From NCBI RefSeq assembly GCF_003977615.1, contig NZ_RYZR01000005.1, positions 682,001-746,000 on the forward strand: DNA of 64,000 nucleotides, in the 5' to 3' direction. Below the pieces are notes generated by a model. It saw only the letters and a list, made by a program, of their open reading frames with translations, was not told the DNA's origin and ran no database searches. Positions 46,346-55,922 of this stretch are shown here, in pieces. Made by a program: the position numbers and the translations under genes. Position 1 is the stretch's first letter. Every line of letters begins with the position of its first letter. Source of the stretch: Dyella dinghuensis (lineage in GTDB: Bacteria > Pseudomonadota > Gammaproteobacteria > Xanthomonadales > Rhodanobacteraceae).

Positions 46346-46444
46346 TGATTGCGCTCGCGCGCCGACCGAGCCGTCTTCTTTACTGACAAAGCCGGTACGC
46401 CATTCAGATCATTCCACGTTTAACCTTCACCGTAGGAGATCGCC

Positions 46445-46618
46445 ATGCTTTACTGGGCTGCCGTATTTTTCGTTATCGCCATCATCGCCGCCGTGTTCGG
46501 CTTTGGCGGCATCGCCGCCGGTGCGGCGAGCATCGCAAAAATTCTCTTCATCGTGTTTGTTGTCCTGTTCGTGCTGTCGCTGATCTTTGGCGGCATACGA
46601 CGCGGACCACGTTTATAA
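46445..46618 (+). CDS. DUF1328 small membrane protein (YtjA-like)
   Basis: A 57-residue peptide, too short for a usual gene-length cutoff: [20 protein letters not shown] with [19 protein letters not shown] and a basic end RRGPRL. It has two hydrophobic helices joined by a Gly/Ala turn, exactly the DUF1328 layout. TAGGAG lies 4 bases before the ATG, and a rho-independent terminator follows. Such proteins commonly sit near CsbD genes, and a stress role is assumed but not proved. Confidence 0.9.
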   Translation: MLYWAAVFFVIAIIAAVFGFGGIAAGAASIAKILFIVFVVLFVLSLIFGGIRRGPRL

Positions 46619-46642
46619 CGATCGATATCAATACCGAAGATC

Positions 46643-46670
46643 GCGGCACCTTAGGGTGCCGCTTTTTTTT
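46643..46670 (+). terminator. Rho-independent terminator after the DUF1328 gene
   Basis: GCGGCACC (46643-46650) with GGTGCCGC (46655-46662) around TTAG, followed by eight T residues (46663-46670). Confidence 0.95.
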
Positions 46671-46755
46671 GTAACTTTGAGCGACGAAACCGGGTCGCTA
46701 CAAACCAACGATGTGCGGGTTGCTTGCGCCGGGCGGCCCTATCTGGGCCGCGTAT

Positions 46756-47622
46756 CTAACCGTTGCGAAATATCACGATCTCATGCGGCGTCATCGTATC
46801 GTCCGTTTGCAGCCAGCTTTCCTGCGCGACAACTTCCGTGCACGGGCCAAGCGTACCGATGCGAATCTCGCGCTGCGCCGCTTCATGTCGGAGCATGCTC
46901 ATCACCTCGTGCAACAGTGTCCCAGTGAACGGTGTGTACAGATAGAACAACGTGCCCTGTGAAAAATCAGCATCGCGCACGTCTTGCGCGAGAAACGTCG
47001 CGTTGTTCAGCCTCAAATCGCTAGCACTCTTTCTCGCGCTGGCGACGTATGCGGGCTCGCATTCGATGCCGATGCAACGCGCCGAAGAGCAAATCGCCGC
47101 AAGCAAAGGTACGTGACCAAGACCGGCACCGAGGTCGACAAGAACGTCTTGCTCATTCAACCCGGTGCGGCTGATGAATTGAAAAATCTGCGTCGCTGGC
47201 GTCGGCTGGTAGAACACCATGTCCGGTGCAAGTTCGGCGCTGACGTCGTGCGGTTCATCCAGTTGCAGAACGCCGCTGACCAGCACGTCCAGGTCGTCGT
47301 ACCTTTCGCTGCCTGCCCGGCCGGCGTTCTTTTCATCATGATCCGCCTCATGCGTGCACTGCATGAGGCGATGTGCACCGCTCCCTGCCCGTATGTCGCG
47401 ACGCAGGGATTCGTAGAAGTCACGATTGGATGCCTCAAGTTCGGCCCCTATTTTCGATACCTGATCGAGCATTGCCCTGTCGGCTTCGGCATCCTCGTGA
47501 ATAAGACACGATTCAAGCCGGTCGAGTGCATCCAGCCGCCTTCGCCAATTGTCGGTCACGTATAGAGTGCGATCGGACTGCAGCTCCACGAGGAGACGCG
47601 ATAACCTGCCTTGCGCGTTCAT
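46756..47622 (-). CDS. Class I SAM-dependent methyltransferase
   Basis: A 288-residue protein. The SAM-binding motif I is VLVDLGAGLGHVPLLAAICS (about residues 160-180), followed by the acidic ribose-binding residue in CIGIECEPAYVASAR and motif II-like LYTPFTGTL. The N-terminal 130 residues are helical and charged without a known domain. The strict pattern resembles DOT1-like or generic Rossmann methyltransferases; the substrate is not predictable. It is convergent with the DUF1328 terminator and divergent from the GNAT gene downstream. Confidence 0.78.
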   Translation of the reverse strand: MNAQGRLSRLLVELQSDRTLYVTDNWRRRLDALDRLESCLIHEDAEADRAMLDQVSKIGAELEASNRDFYESLRRDIRAGSGAHRLMQCTHEADHDEKNAGRAGSERYDDLDVLVSGVLQLDEPHDVSAELAPDMVFYQPTPATQIFQFISRTGLNEQDVLVDLGAGLGHVPLLAAICSSARCIGIECEPAYVASARKSASDLRLNNATFLAQDVRDADFSQGTLFYLYTPFTGTLLHEVMSMLRHEAAQREIRIGTLGPCTEVVAQESWLQTDDTMTPHEIVIFRNG

Positions 47623-47748
47623 GGCGGCGCTTCTCGCGGCAGATATCCGGCCTCGAACGCATCAGGCTCGCGCATGAATGCCTCTCGAAAGGATGGGGGT
47701 ACATGTTCTGCTTCCAGAGTGCGAAAGCGAAAACCCAAGAGGCATCGA

Positions 47749-48210
47749 ATGCAATCGATCAAGGTTCGTTCCGTGGGAAAAGAGGATTTCCAGGCATGGA
47801 AGCCATTGTGGGATGGTTATAACGCTTTCTATGGCAGAAAGGGATCCACGGCGTTGCCGGAAGAGATTACGAAAACGACCTGGGCGCGATTTTTCGACAC
47901 CGATGAACCCATGCACGCTCTCGTCGCAGAACGCGAAGGCGCGCTGATAGGTCTTGCGCACTATCTTTTCCACCGAAGTACGATTCAGCGCGAACCGACT
48001 TGCTATATGCAGGACCTGTTCACCGATGAAGCGGCACGTGGCGCGGGTGTCGGGCGCGCGTTGATCGAGGAAGTCTATCGGCGCGCTGCGATGGTGGATT
48101 GCCCACGCATCTACTGGCATACGCACGAAACGAACGCAACGGCGATGGCGCTTTACGACCGTGTCGCCGACAAGTCGGGTTTCATCGTGTATCGGAAAGT
48201 TCGCCTGTAA
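47749..48210 (+). CDS. GNAT family N-acetyltransferase
   Basis: A 153-residue acetyltransferase starting MQSIKVRSVGKEDFQAWKPL with the acetyl-CoA loop DEAARGAGVGRALIEEVYRR (about residues 93-112) and the terminal WHTHETNATAMALYDRVADK, matching the small eukaryote-like GNAT branch (diamine or polyamine acetyltransferase-like). AGAGG precedes the ATG at 47749. The substrate is not known. It is convergent with the lipase-like gene, 11 bases away. Confidence 0.87.
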   Translation: MQSIKVRSVGKEDFQAWKPLWDGYNAFYGRKGSTALPEEITKTTWARFFDTDEPMHALVAEREGALIGLAHYLFHRSTIQREPTCYMQDLFTDEAARGAGVGRALIEEVYRRAAMVDCPRIYWHTHETNATAMALYDRVADKSGFIVYRKVRL

Positions 48211-48221
48211 CGACAGCGCCG

Positions 48222-49103
48222 TCAGGACAGTGATTGGCGCCGGATCCATTCGGCGAGCTGCGCCAGCACCTGGTGCCGGCCCGTTTCGGTTTCATTGAAC
48301 AGCTCATGGTAGAGCGTATCGAAAAAGCGGCTGGTGAGATGCTTCGTGGCCCATGCCCCCGACGAAAAATCGCGGCTGCCGGATGGGTCCACAAGCCGGT
48401 CGCTGCCGGCAACGAGCAGAAGAGTCGGTACACGCAACTGCCACGCATCCGTCACGCTGGATGCGCCGGCACGAAAAATGAAATCGGCCAGACGCGGCGT
48501 GACCTTGTTGCTGCAGAGCGGATCGTTTCGATACGCCTCGATCACATTGGCGTCGTGCGACAACCCATCCAGCTTCAGGCCGTTGCGCAAAGGAAGATTC
48601 GGCGATACCCGCGTCAACACGCTGGCCAAACGACGTAGCCACGGCCCCTCATAGCTGCGCAAGGCGGGTGACGACAACACCAGGGCCGGCGGTTCGATGC
48701 GACGATCGAGCACCGTTCGTACCGCGACGAGACCGCCCATGCTATGCCCGAGCAGCAGGGGTGCCCGACCGGTGGCGCGCGCGTAATCGTTGTAAACCGT
48801 CGCAAGGTCTTGCAGCAGATCGTCGCTATGCCGGAGCGCGCTGCGCTGACCGGGCGTGTGACCATGGCCGCGCTGATCGTAACTTCGCACGGCAAAACCT
48901 CGCGCGAAGAACCACTGCGCCAGCTGTTCGTAGCGTCCACTGTGTTCGCCCAGGCCATGCACGATCAGCACCGCGCTTTGAGCCGAAGGATTGGGCCAAT
49001 CGCGCAAAAAAAGCTTCTGACCATCTGGCATGGTCAGCCATGCAGGGTCAGCCGAATGTGTGGCACGTTGATTGACCGCCATTGAATGCGCCCGTGGTTC
49101 CAT
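48222..49103 (-). CDS. Alpha/beta hydrolase, monoacylglycerol lipase/lysophospholipase-like
   Basis: A 293-residue hydrolase. Oxyanion motif is IVHGLGEHSGRYEQLA, the cap-proximal YDQRGHGHTPG is typical, the nucleophile elbow is LLGHSMGGLVAV, the Asp is in VAGSDRLVD and the His in LYHELFNET. All fit the monoacylglycerol lipase/PldB family, which cleaves lysophospholipids or monoglycerides. No signal peptide is seen, so a cytosolic role is likely. Start uncertain: ATG at 49103 or 49082. Confidence 0.85.
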   Translation of the reverse strand: MEPRAHSMAVNQRATHSADPAWLTMPDGQKLFLRDWPNPSAQSAVLIVHGLGEHSGRYEQLAQWFFARGFAVRSYDQRGHGHTPGQRSALRHSDDLLQDLATVYNDYARATGRAPLLLGHSMGGLVAVRTVLDRRIEPPALVLSSPALRSYEGPWLRRLASVLTRVSPNLPLRNGLKLDGLSHDANVIEAYRNDPLCSNKVTPRLADFIFRAGASSVTDAWQLRVPTLLLVAGSDRLVDPSGSRDFSSGAWATKHLTSRFFDTLYHELFNETETGRHQVLAQLAEWIRRQSLS

Positions 49104-49517
49104 AGCCCGCCCTGCCCGACCCACCTACATTACCTCCACCGTGGCCTGCGCGGAAGCCGGTACGTCACCGGTCGCAACCCTTTGCGAAAACCGTTTCGTC
49201 GCTTCGAAGACTTTTCATTTGGACGTCCAAACGAATTGTTCTCAGTGCGAAAAATCGAATCGCGGCAAGCAGATTACTTTTCGTTGCGCGGAACATTTCG
49301 TGCAGACACCCCACTTGCTCGTACGAAATGCATGCTAGACATGCAAAACAGCGCAATCCCGACGCTCGCCGCTCACGTGAAATACGCGTGAATTCGGCTG
49401 TTTTTTTGACCTTACGCGCCAATCCGTGACGCACTTCACTAAAGCGTATCGCGCGATAGCCGATCTACATCAGCACGCCGCGCGTGTCGTATCCGAACTT
49501 ATCGAGTAGTCGCGCTT
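49104..49517. other. Intergenic region with a 14-bp perfect palindrome
   Basis: 414 bases without a credible gene between divergent genes. It contains TTTGGACGTCCAAA (49218-49231), a perfect palindrome. A similar core (TGGACGTCCA) is found in the leader of the beta-galactosidase gene. Otherwise nothing recognisable is seen. Confidence 0.5.
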
Positions 49518-50087
49518 ATGAAATTCATGCGTACCGCAGCATCCCTATCCCTCATCGTCATGATGTCGACGGGCGTCGCGCACGCCGACGGATCTGCCGA
49601 AAACATGACGCCTCAAACTGTGACGCGGGTCGCAAAGGTGGCCGGGTCGGTCATCCAGGCCACAGTACGTTCGGTCGACAGGGCAACGCCGGCCGGACCG
49701 GCCGGCCAGGACGATATCGCCGCCGTCTGCATCACTTCCGGTTCCGATGTCGGCCAGTGTGGCGTGTCCGCGACCCTGGCGCAGGCGGGTTGCGGTGCCG
49801 CTGGCAAGCCTTTGTCGTCATGTCACGACGATAAAGTTGCACGCGCGCAACATGTCGCCCTCTGCAATGCAGAGGACGTGGGTCTATCGGGTTGCCTGTC
49901 GAAATACGCCACCGCCCTCGTGCGTCATCCGGATATGGCCGAGAAGGCCTATCAGTTCAGCGTTCGCCGCGATGACAAGAATCTTCCCGACGTTACTGTG
50001 CTCGTCTCAGCCAAGCAGACCGAACAGGATGCGGCACAGATGGCGCTGGACAGCATGACATCGGCGAGGACGGCATCAAGCAACTGA
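49518..50087 (+). CDS. Hypothetical exported protein
   Basis: A 189-residue protein starting MKFMRTAASLSLIVMMSTGV with a signal peptide ending AHADG. The mature part holds several cysteines (VCITSG, GQCGVS, AGCGAA, SSCHDD, LCNAED, SGCLSK), an even number suggesting disulfides in the periplasm. A second half rich in Ala/Asp/Lys looks helical. I do not recognise any domain. It stands alone, with no clear ribosome-binding site. Confidence 0.55.
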   Translation: MKFMRTAASLSLIVMMSTGVAHADGSAENMTPQTVTRVAKVAGSVIQATVRSVDRATPAGPAGQDDIAAVCITSGSDVGQCGVSATLAQAGCGAAGKPLSSCHDDKVARAQHVALCNAEDVGLSGCLSKYATALVRHPDMAEKAYQFSVRRDDKNLPDVTVLVSAKQTEQDAAQMALDSMTSARTASSN

Positions 50088-50118
50088 TCACGCCGGGTGT
50101 GCAGTTGCATTGCAACGG

Positions 50119-50799
50119 CTACTGCGCAGCAGAATCCTTGCCGTCCAATGCATTCTGCATCTGTTGCGCCAGGTCGCTGAGATCGCTTTTTGCTTGCTCC
50201 TGCATGTCGTCCATCTGGGCAACCACACGCAGTAACTCATGCGGGTCCAAACTCCCGGAGCGAAGGTCGGTCATCGTGTCGATCATTCTTGGGCCATTGA
50301 TGATCAATCTGAGATTGCTTTCGAGCGTCGTGGCCGTTTCCCGCTGGGCAGCATAGACAGCCGAATAGCGATACATGCGTTTGCTGTCGATCCAACTTGC
50401 CGACTGGTTGGCCACGGCTACGTCCCAGGCTTCCTGGCGCAATGTTGGCCACCTAAGGTTGAGATTGAAATTAAAGCTATGGATTTGTGTCAGGGCGAGT
50501 TGCTCGAGGTCTTTATCGGGCGCCTTGGTTTTCAGATCCTGTTCCAGCGTGTCGCGAAGACGACCCAGAACATCCGCTTGACGCGTGTCTTTCGCTAAAG
50601 CCTCGCGAACCTCCACCAAATTAGTGCGGATTTCCGCGTCGATCTGTTCACTGGCCGCCTCGGCTGCGTGTTGATGATGAACACGCTCGATCCATGCCTC
50701 AAGGCCAAGCGCAGTGAGGATACTGAGCACAATCATCAGGTAGTGCTTGAGAAAATCCTTGAACGACTTCAGAGCGGTGCTGGGCAACTCCAGATGCAT
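50119..50799 (-). CDS. Hypothetical single-pass membrane protein with coiled coil
   Basis: A 226-residue protein. The segment LKHYLMIVLSILTALGLEAWI (about 17-37) is a membrane helix, followed by a long helical region with heptad character (EQIDAEIRTNLVEVREALAK) and a C-terminal part ending DLAQQMQNALDGKDS. It resembles short envelope proteins found in xanthomonads and sphingomonads but no named family was recognised. The ATG at 50799 has CAGGAG upstream; the open frame further upstream to 50970 is probably not translated. Confidence 0.6.
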   Translation of the reverse strand: MHLELPSTALKSFKDFLKHYLMIVLSILTALGLEAWIERVHHQHAAEAASEQIDAEIRTNLVEVREALAKDTRQADVLGRLRDTLEQDLKTKAPDKDLEQLALTQIHSFNFNLNLRWPTLRQEAWDVAVANQSASWIDSKRMYRYSAVYAAQRETATTLESNLRLIINGPRMIDTMTDLRSGSLDPHELLRVVAQMDDMQEQAKSDLSDLAQQMQNALDGKDSAAQ

Positions 50800-50983
50800 G
50801 GCGGACAACTCCTGGCCTGATATGCCGGCAAGGGTAACGACTCTCGAAGCCAACCGGAAAGTACAAGGCGCGAATTTGAGTGCAAAACCGGTTCGCCTGA
50901 CTCCATATGTCTGGAATGCAAGGTCTCGATCAATGGCCCACGGCCGGGCGTGCCGACCGGAAGCCTTCAAAAATCACTGAAAT

Positions 50984-52372
50984 TTACTGCCCGATATCGC
51001 GCAACTTCCGGCCGCTCATCAGGTTGCGCTCGATATGCTCAAGCGTGACACCCTTCGTCTCAGGCACCAGCCAGAAGGTGAGACCGATAAAGACCAGGTT
51101 GAGCGCCGCATACAACCAGAATGTCTCGGTGTGACCGACACTGTTGAGCAAGGTGAGGAAGGTGGCACCGACGATCATATTGGCGATCCAGTTGGTAAAC
51201 GTGGAGCAGCCAATGCCGAAGTCGCGGCCTTTCAGCGGTTGCACTTCCGAACATAGGGTCCAGATCAGCGGACCGGCCGACATCGCAAAACCCACGATAA
51301 AAACCAGCAACATGCCAACGGTGAACAGCTGCATCGCATGCGACACCGCACCCATGCCCATCATTGCACCGACCACGCCGAGGCCGATCGCCATTACGGC
51401 GAAGCCGGTATACAGGATCGGCTTGCGGCCCCACTTGTCGATCAGGCCGATCGCGATGAACGTGGCCAGCACGTTGGTGAGGCCGACGATGGCGGTAAAC
51501 CACATCTGTGAGGTGGTGTCGTAGCCCATGTCCTTGAAGATGCGCGGCGCGTAGTACATCACGACGTTCATGCCGGTGAACTGTTGCATCAGCTGCAGCA
51601 ACACGCCAAGACCGACCGAGCGGCGAAAATTGCTGTTCTCCAGAAACAAATGCCAGCCGCGCTGGGGTGTACGCAATTGCTCTTTGATCTCGTTGGCTTC
51701 GCGCGTCACCGCGTCAGGATTGCCGCGCAGCTGCTGCAGTACATCGAGGGCTTCGGCCTCGCGGTTGCGCATCATCAGCCAGCGCGGGCTGTCGGGAAGA
51801 AAGAAAACGCCAAACAAGAACAACACGCCAGGGATCGCGATCACACCCAGCATCAAGCGCCAGTTTCCGCTATAGCTGAAGGCCGTGTCGGAGAGAAACG
51901 CGACCAGGATGCCGATGGTGATCATCAACTGATACAACGAAACCATCGCGCCACGAATGAATTCGGGTGCAACTTCGGCGAGATAGAGCGGCGCCGTAAA
52001 CGTCGATATGCCGATCGCCAGGCCCAACACTACGCGTGCCGCGATCAGTGTGTAGGGCGACCACGCGAATCCGCAAAGCAGCGAGCCCACCACGAAGAGC
52101 ACGGCGCCAAGAATCAGCGAGCGCTTGCGGCCCAATGCAGCCGACATCCAGCCAGCCAGCAGCGCGCCCATCGCAGCACCGAACATCATGCCGCTGACGA
52201 TCCACTCCACCATATGATCGGAGATCGCGAAATCGCGCTGGATGAACTGCGTGGCGCCCGATATCACACCGATGTCGAGACCGAACATGAGTCCGGCGAG
52301 CGCAGCGAGCACGCAGGTAAATACCGCGGTCGCTTTCGCGTGCGTCGCAGCGGGCGTAGCAATGGCATTCAT
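50984..52372 (-). CDS. galP: Sugar:H+ symporter, MFS sugar porter family (GalP/XylE-like)
   Basis: A 462-residue inner-membrane transporter with 12 helices. Family signatures are present: [16 protein letters not shown] in helix 1, the loop motif [13 protein letters not shown], the interdomain motif [13 protein letters not shown], the helix-7 [20 protein letters not shown] and the C-terminal [12 protein letters not shown]. By context in a galactose oxidation cluster, and by similarity to GalP, the likely substrate is D-galactose. The gene follows the lactonase gene by 85 bases on the same strand. The start at 52372 has GGGGAG; the upstream open frame overlaps the lactonase gene. Confidence 0.9.
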   Translation of the reverse strand: MNAIATPAATHAKATAVFTCVLAALAGLMFGLDIGVISGATQFIQRDFAISDHMVEWIVSGMMFGAAMGALLAGWMSAALGRKRSLILGAVLFVVGSLLCGFAWSPYTLIAARVVLGLAIGISTFTAPLYLAEVAPEFIRGAMVSLYQLMITIGILVAFLSDTAFSYSGNWRLMLGVIAIPGVLFLFGVFFLPDSPRWLMMRNREAEALDVLQQLRGNPDAVTREANEIKEQLRTPQRGWHLFLENSNFRRSVGLGVLLQLMQQFTGMNVVMYYAPRIFKDMGYDTTSQMWFTAIVGLTNVLATFIAIGLIDKWGRKPILYTGFAVMAIGLGVVGAMMGMGAVSHAMQLFTVGMLLVFIVGFAMSAGPLIWTLCSEVQPLKGRDFGIGCSTFTNWIANMIVGATFLTLLNSVGHTETFWLYAALNLVFIGLTFWLVPETKGVTLEHIERNLMSGRKLRDIGQ

Positions 52373-52457
52373 GGATGACTCCCCGGTCGGATAAGCGAAT
52401 TGGATGCCTTGATCGGCATCTTCATGTCGGTGTCGTGAATTGCATGGCGTGGCGCGG

Positions 52458-53348
52458 TCACGCAGGATGGCCAGCAAAACGCGGTTCGGCGATGCCGGTG
52501 AACGGCACATCGACGGCAAACAGGCCGCCGGCATGCGGGTCATGGGCAAGCGCTTCCGCGCTGAGACCATCGCGTGCGCTGGTGATGTAAAGCGTATTCA
52601 GATGCGCACCGCCAAAGGCGATGCGGGTGGGTTGACGGGTCGGCACGGTGATGACGAAATCTTCGTTGCCGTTGCGGTCGTAGCGCACCACGCGGCCCAG
52701 TCCCCACTGCGCATTCCACAAACCACCTTCGGCATCCACGGCGGAACCGTCGGGATCACCATTCAGATGCGAGAGATCGATATGAACGCCTGCATCCGCG
52801 ACATGATCGCCGTACGCACAGCGGCGTATCAAGCCGGTCACCGAATCGCAGAAGTACATCGTCGCCCCATCCGGACTGAACGCGATGCTGTTGCTAATGG
52901 CCACAGGGCCTAGTGGAAGCTTTTCGAGCACGCGATCCGCACCAAGTCGATAAAAGCTGCCAGCGGCGTAGCGCGCCTCGCCTGCCGCGGGCTCGTGCAG
53001 CGTTCCAAATACAAATCGTCCCTGGCGATCGCAGGCACCGTCGTTGAGGCGTGTCGGCAAGCCTTTCTCCACCTCGGCAATCCGGATCAACTCACCCGAT
53101 TCCAGATGAAAGAACGCGAGGCCTCTGGCCAAGCCAAGCAAGAGCCACTTATCGTCCTCGCATAACGCGAATGAGGCGAGACGCTCGGGCATGCGCCACT
53201 GGCGCGTGCTGTTGTCGGCAGGACAAAAGCGCCACAGCACGGATTGGTGGATGTCGGTCCAATAAAGCACGTTTTCTCGCGGACACCACGTCACGCCTTC
53301 GCCCAGCGTGTTGCGTGCATCGAGCACCAACGCTGCGCTCAACGTCAT
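52458..53348 (-). CDS. SMP-30/gluconolactonase family sugar lactonase
   Basis: A 296-residue six-bladed propeller lactonase. Metal-binding residues typical of the family are visible: E in [17 protein letters not shown] in [20 protein letters not shown] in [13 protein letters not shown] and D in [15 protein letters not shown]. In this cluster it most probably opens D-galactono-1,4-lactone to D-galactonate, the step between the SDR dehydrogenase and DgoD. The ATG overlaps the SDR stop by 4 bases (53345-53348), indicating translational coupling. The substrate assignment is by context. Confidence 0.88.
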   Translation of the reverse strand: MTLSAALVLDARNTLGEGVTWCPRENVLYWTDIHQSVLWRFCPADNSTRQWRMPERLASFALCEDDKWLLLGLARGLAFFHLESGELIRIAEVEKGLPTRLNDGACDRQGRFVFGTLHEPAAGEARYAAGSFYRLGADRVLEKLPLGPVAISNSIAFSPDGATMYFCDSVTGLIRRCAYGDHVADAGVHIDLSHLNGDPDGSAVDAEGGLWNAQWGLGRVVRYDRNGNEDFVITVPTRQPTRIAFGGAHLNTLYITSARDGLSAEALAHDPHAGGLFAVDVPFTGIAEPRFAGHPA

Positions 53349-54109
53349 GCCCAGCCGCCGTCGACGATAAAGTCGTGACCCGTGCACATGCGGCTGTCGT
53401 CCGCGCCAAGAAACAGCGCGGCGCGCGCAAGGTCATCCGCGGCGAGATAGCCGGGCATGCACTGCTTCTGCTGTATTTCGCGCTCACCGGCTTCGTCCAA
53501 CCAGAGTTCGCGCTGCTTGTCGGTGATAACCCAGCCGGGCACGAGCACGTTGATGCGAATGCGATCCTTGCCCAGCTCGCGCGCGAGGCCATTGACCAGG
53601 CCATGCACCGCCGACTTGGCCATCGCATACATCGGATAGCCCGCGTTCTTGATCATCCATCCGGTGGACCCAAGGCAAATCACCGAACCACCGCCCAGCT
53701 CACGCATGCCAGGCACTACTGCCTGCGTTGCGAAATACTGATGACGAAGATTGACGGCAATACTCTGCTCGAATTCCTCGACGGTGGTGTCTTCCAGTCG
53801 ATGGCGCCGATCATTCGCGGCGTTGTTGACGAGTACGCTGATTTTTCCGACGCGCGAAGCCGCCTCGGCGATCGATGCGCGCAATGCCTCTACATCGGTG
53901 ACGTCGCAGCGCAGGAATATCGGCGCATGACGCGTATCGGGCAACGCAGCGCGCAAAGCTGCCGCGCCCTTCTCGTCGATATCGAGAAACGCCACACGCG
54001 CGCCCTGTTGCGCGAATTGCGTGACGAATGCTGCGCCGATGCCGGTGGCGCCACCCGTAATCAAAACCGCACGATCGACCAGACTGGGATACGTGGCGAA
54101 CGAAGACAT
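53345..54109 (-). CDS. SDR family oxidoreductase, probable D-galactose 1-dehydrogenase
   Basis: A 254-residue short-chain dehydrogenase. The nucleotide-binding motif is LITGGATGIGAAF, the NNAA motif is VLVNNAANDRRHR, the catalytic Ser is in CLGSTGWM and the YxxxK is YAMAK. The C-terminal end is [10 protein letters not shown]. SDRs with this layout include D-galactose/L-fucose dehydrogenases. Placed between DgoD and a lactonase, it would oxidise galactose to galactonolactone with NAD(P)+; the substrate is an inference. ATG at 54109 is preferred to a GTG at 54142 that overlaps the dgoD end. Confidence 0.88.
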   Translation of the reverse strand: MSSFATYPSLVDRAVLITGGATGIGAAFVTQFAQQGARVAFLDIDEKGAAALRAALPDTRHAPIFLRCDVTDVEALRASIAEAASRVGKISVLVNNAANDRRHRLEDTTVEEFEQSIAVNLRHQYFATQAVVPGMRELGGGSVICLGSTGWMIKNAGYPMYAMAKSAVHGLVNGLARELGKDRIRINVLVPGWVITDKQRELWLDEAGEREIQQKQCMPGYLAADDLARAALFLGADDSRMCTGHDFIVDGGWA

Positions 54110-54135
54110 GTCGAATCTCGCAGGGAAAGAGGTGC

Positions 54136-55284
54136 TTACCACTCGGCCACGCTGCCGTCGGAATGACGCCAGATCGGATTGCGCCAGCGATGCCCGATCG
54201 CCGCGCGTTCGGCGACATAGGCTTCATTGACCTGCACGCCCAAGCCCGGGCCGCCGGGAATCGACACGAAGCCATCCTCATAGGCGAACACGCTGCGATC
54301 GACGACATAGTCCAGCAGATCGTTGGCCGCGTTGTAGTGGATGCCCAGGCTCTGCTCCTGGATGAACGCGTTGTGGCAGATCGCGTCGAGCTGCAGATTG
54401 GCCGCCAGTGCGATCGGCCCGAGCGGACAATGCAGCGCCAGCGCCACATCGTAAGCTTCCGCCATCGTGGCGATCTTGTGCGTTTCGGTGATGCCGCCAG
54501 CGTGCGACGGATCGGGCTGAATGATGTCCACGCCACCGGTCGCGAAGACGCGCTTGAAGTCGTAGCGTGAATACAGTCGCTCGCCCAAGGCGATCGGTGC
54601 AGGCGAAATTGCTGCGAGTTCGGGAATCGCTTCAAGATGATCGGAAAGCACAGGCTCTTCGATAAACATCAGTTTGAAGGGCAGCAGTTCGCGCATCAGC
54701 ACTTTCGCCATCGGCTTGTGCACACGCCCGTGGAAATCCAGACCGAGACCGATATCCGGACCGACGGCATCACGCACCGCCTGTACGTTTTCCAATACGC
54801 GTTGCACCTTGGCGTGCGTATCGACGAAGTGCATCTCCTCCGTGGCGTTCATCTTGACGGCGGTGAAGCCGCGAGCGACGGCGTCCTTTGCTGCCTTGGC
54901 CGTATCGGCCGGACGATCGCCGCCGATCCACGAATACACGCGGATGCGCTCGCGCACCGGACCGCCCAGCAAGGTATGTACAGGCACACCGAGATGCTTG
55001 CCCTTGATATCCCACAGCGCCTGATCGATGCCCGCGATGGCGCTCATCAGCACCGGACCGCCGCGATAAAAGCCACCGCGGTATAGCACGCTCCAGTGAT
55101 CTTCGACGTGGCGCGGGTCCTTGCCGACCAGATAATCGGCCAGCTCTTCCACAGCGGCGGCGACGGTATGCGCGCGGCCTTCTACAACCGGTTCGCCCCA
55201 GCCGCTGATGCCTTCATCGGTATCGATGCGCACGAACAACCAGCGCGGCGGGACGAGAAAGGTCGTGAGACGAGTGATCTTCAT
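54136..55284 (-). CDS. dgoD: D-galactonate dehydratase
   Basis: An enolase-superfamily enzyme that dehydrates D-galactonate to 2-dehydro-3-deoxygalactonate. The 382-residue protein matches E. coli DgoD throughout by eye: the start [20 protein letters not shown], then [20 protein letters not shown], the metal-binding D/E/E in [22 protein letters not shown] and LGERLYSR, the catalytic His in [12 protein letters not shown] and [11 protein letters not shown], and the end [11 protein letters not shown]. The ATG overlaps the dgoA stop by 4 bases. Confidence 0.97.
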   Translation of the reverse strand: MKITRLTTFLVPPRWLFVRIDTDEGISGWGEPVVEGRAHTVAAAVEELADYLVGKDPRHVEDHWSVLYRGGFYRGGPVLMSAIAGIDQALWDIKGKHLGVPVHTLLGGPVRERIRVYSWIGGDRPADTAKAAKDAVARGFTAVKMNATEEMHFVDTHAKVQRVLENVQAVRDAVGPDIGLGLDFHGRVHKPMAKVLMRELLPFKLMFIEEPVLSDHLEAIPELAAISPAPIALGERLYSRYDFKRVFATGGVDIIQPDPSHAGGITETHKIATMAEAYDVALALHCPLGPIALAANLQLDAICHNAFIQEQSLGIHYNAANDLLDYVVDRSVFAYEDGFVSIPGGPGLGVQVNEAYVAERAAIGHRWRNPIWRHSDGSVAEW

Positions 55285-55922
55285 ACGTTGATTCCTTGAG
55301 ATGCTATGCCCGTCTTCCAGGCCTGTGCAAAAGCGTGCGCGCGCTGGCGTACGTCGTCCGTTTCGCGTCCGGGAGCGTAAAGCGCCGAGCCGAGTCCGAA
55401 GCCATCCGCACCCGCGGCGATATAAGGCGTCATGGTTTCCGGCGTAATGCCGCCCACCGGCAACATGGCGAGATCACGCGGTATCACTGCGCGCCATGCC
55501 TTGAGTACGGCGGGGGTAATTTGCTCGGCGGGGAATAATTTGATCGCGTCGGCACCGGCTTGGATCGCGGCGAATGCTTCGGTCGGTGTCGCTACACCAG
55601 GGATGCAATACAGGCCTGCGCGCTTGGCCGCTGCGATAAGGGCGACGTCTGCATGCGGCATGACAATCACGCGACCGCCGGCGGCAGCGATCTGCGCCAC
55701 CTGTTCGCTGCGTAGCACCGTGCCCGCGCCAATCAGGCAGTCATCGCCGAACGCCGCCGATAAGTGCCGGATGCTTTCCAGCGGCTCCGGCGAATTCATC
55801 GGCACTTCGATGATGCGGAATGCGGCGTCGTGCAGCGCGTGGCCGACAGCGAGCGCTTCGTCCGGGCGAATGCCACGAAGAATCGCTACGAGAGGCAAGG
55901 TATTCAACCAGTCGCGGATCAT
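55281..55922 (-). CDS. dgoA: 2-dehydro-3-deoxy-6-phosphogalactonate aldolase
   Basis: A class I KDPGal aldolase, splitting 2-dehydro-3-deoxy-6-phosphogalactonate into pyruvate and glyceraldehyde-3-phosphate. The 213-residue protein has the Schiff-base Lys in DAIKLFPAE, the base Glu in IIEVPMNSP, and phosphate-binding segments [10 protein letters not shown] and [11 protein letters not shown]. Start and stop overlap the neighbours by 4 bases on both sides, showing a tight operon dgoK-dgoA-dgoD. Confidence 0.96.
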   Translation of the reverse strand: MIRDWLNTLPLVAILRGIRPDEALAVGHALHDAAFRIIEVPMNSPEPLESIRHLSAAFGDDCLIGAGTVLRSEQVAQIAAAGGRVIVMPHADVALIAAAKRAGLYCIPGVATPTEAFAAIQAGADAIKLFPAEQITPAVLKAWRAVIPRDLAMLPVGGITPETMTPYIAAGADGFGLGSALYAPGRETDDVRQRAHAFAQAWKTGIASQGINV

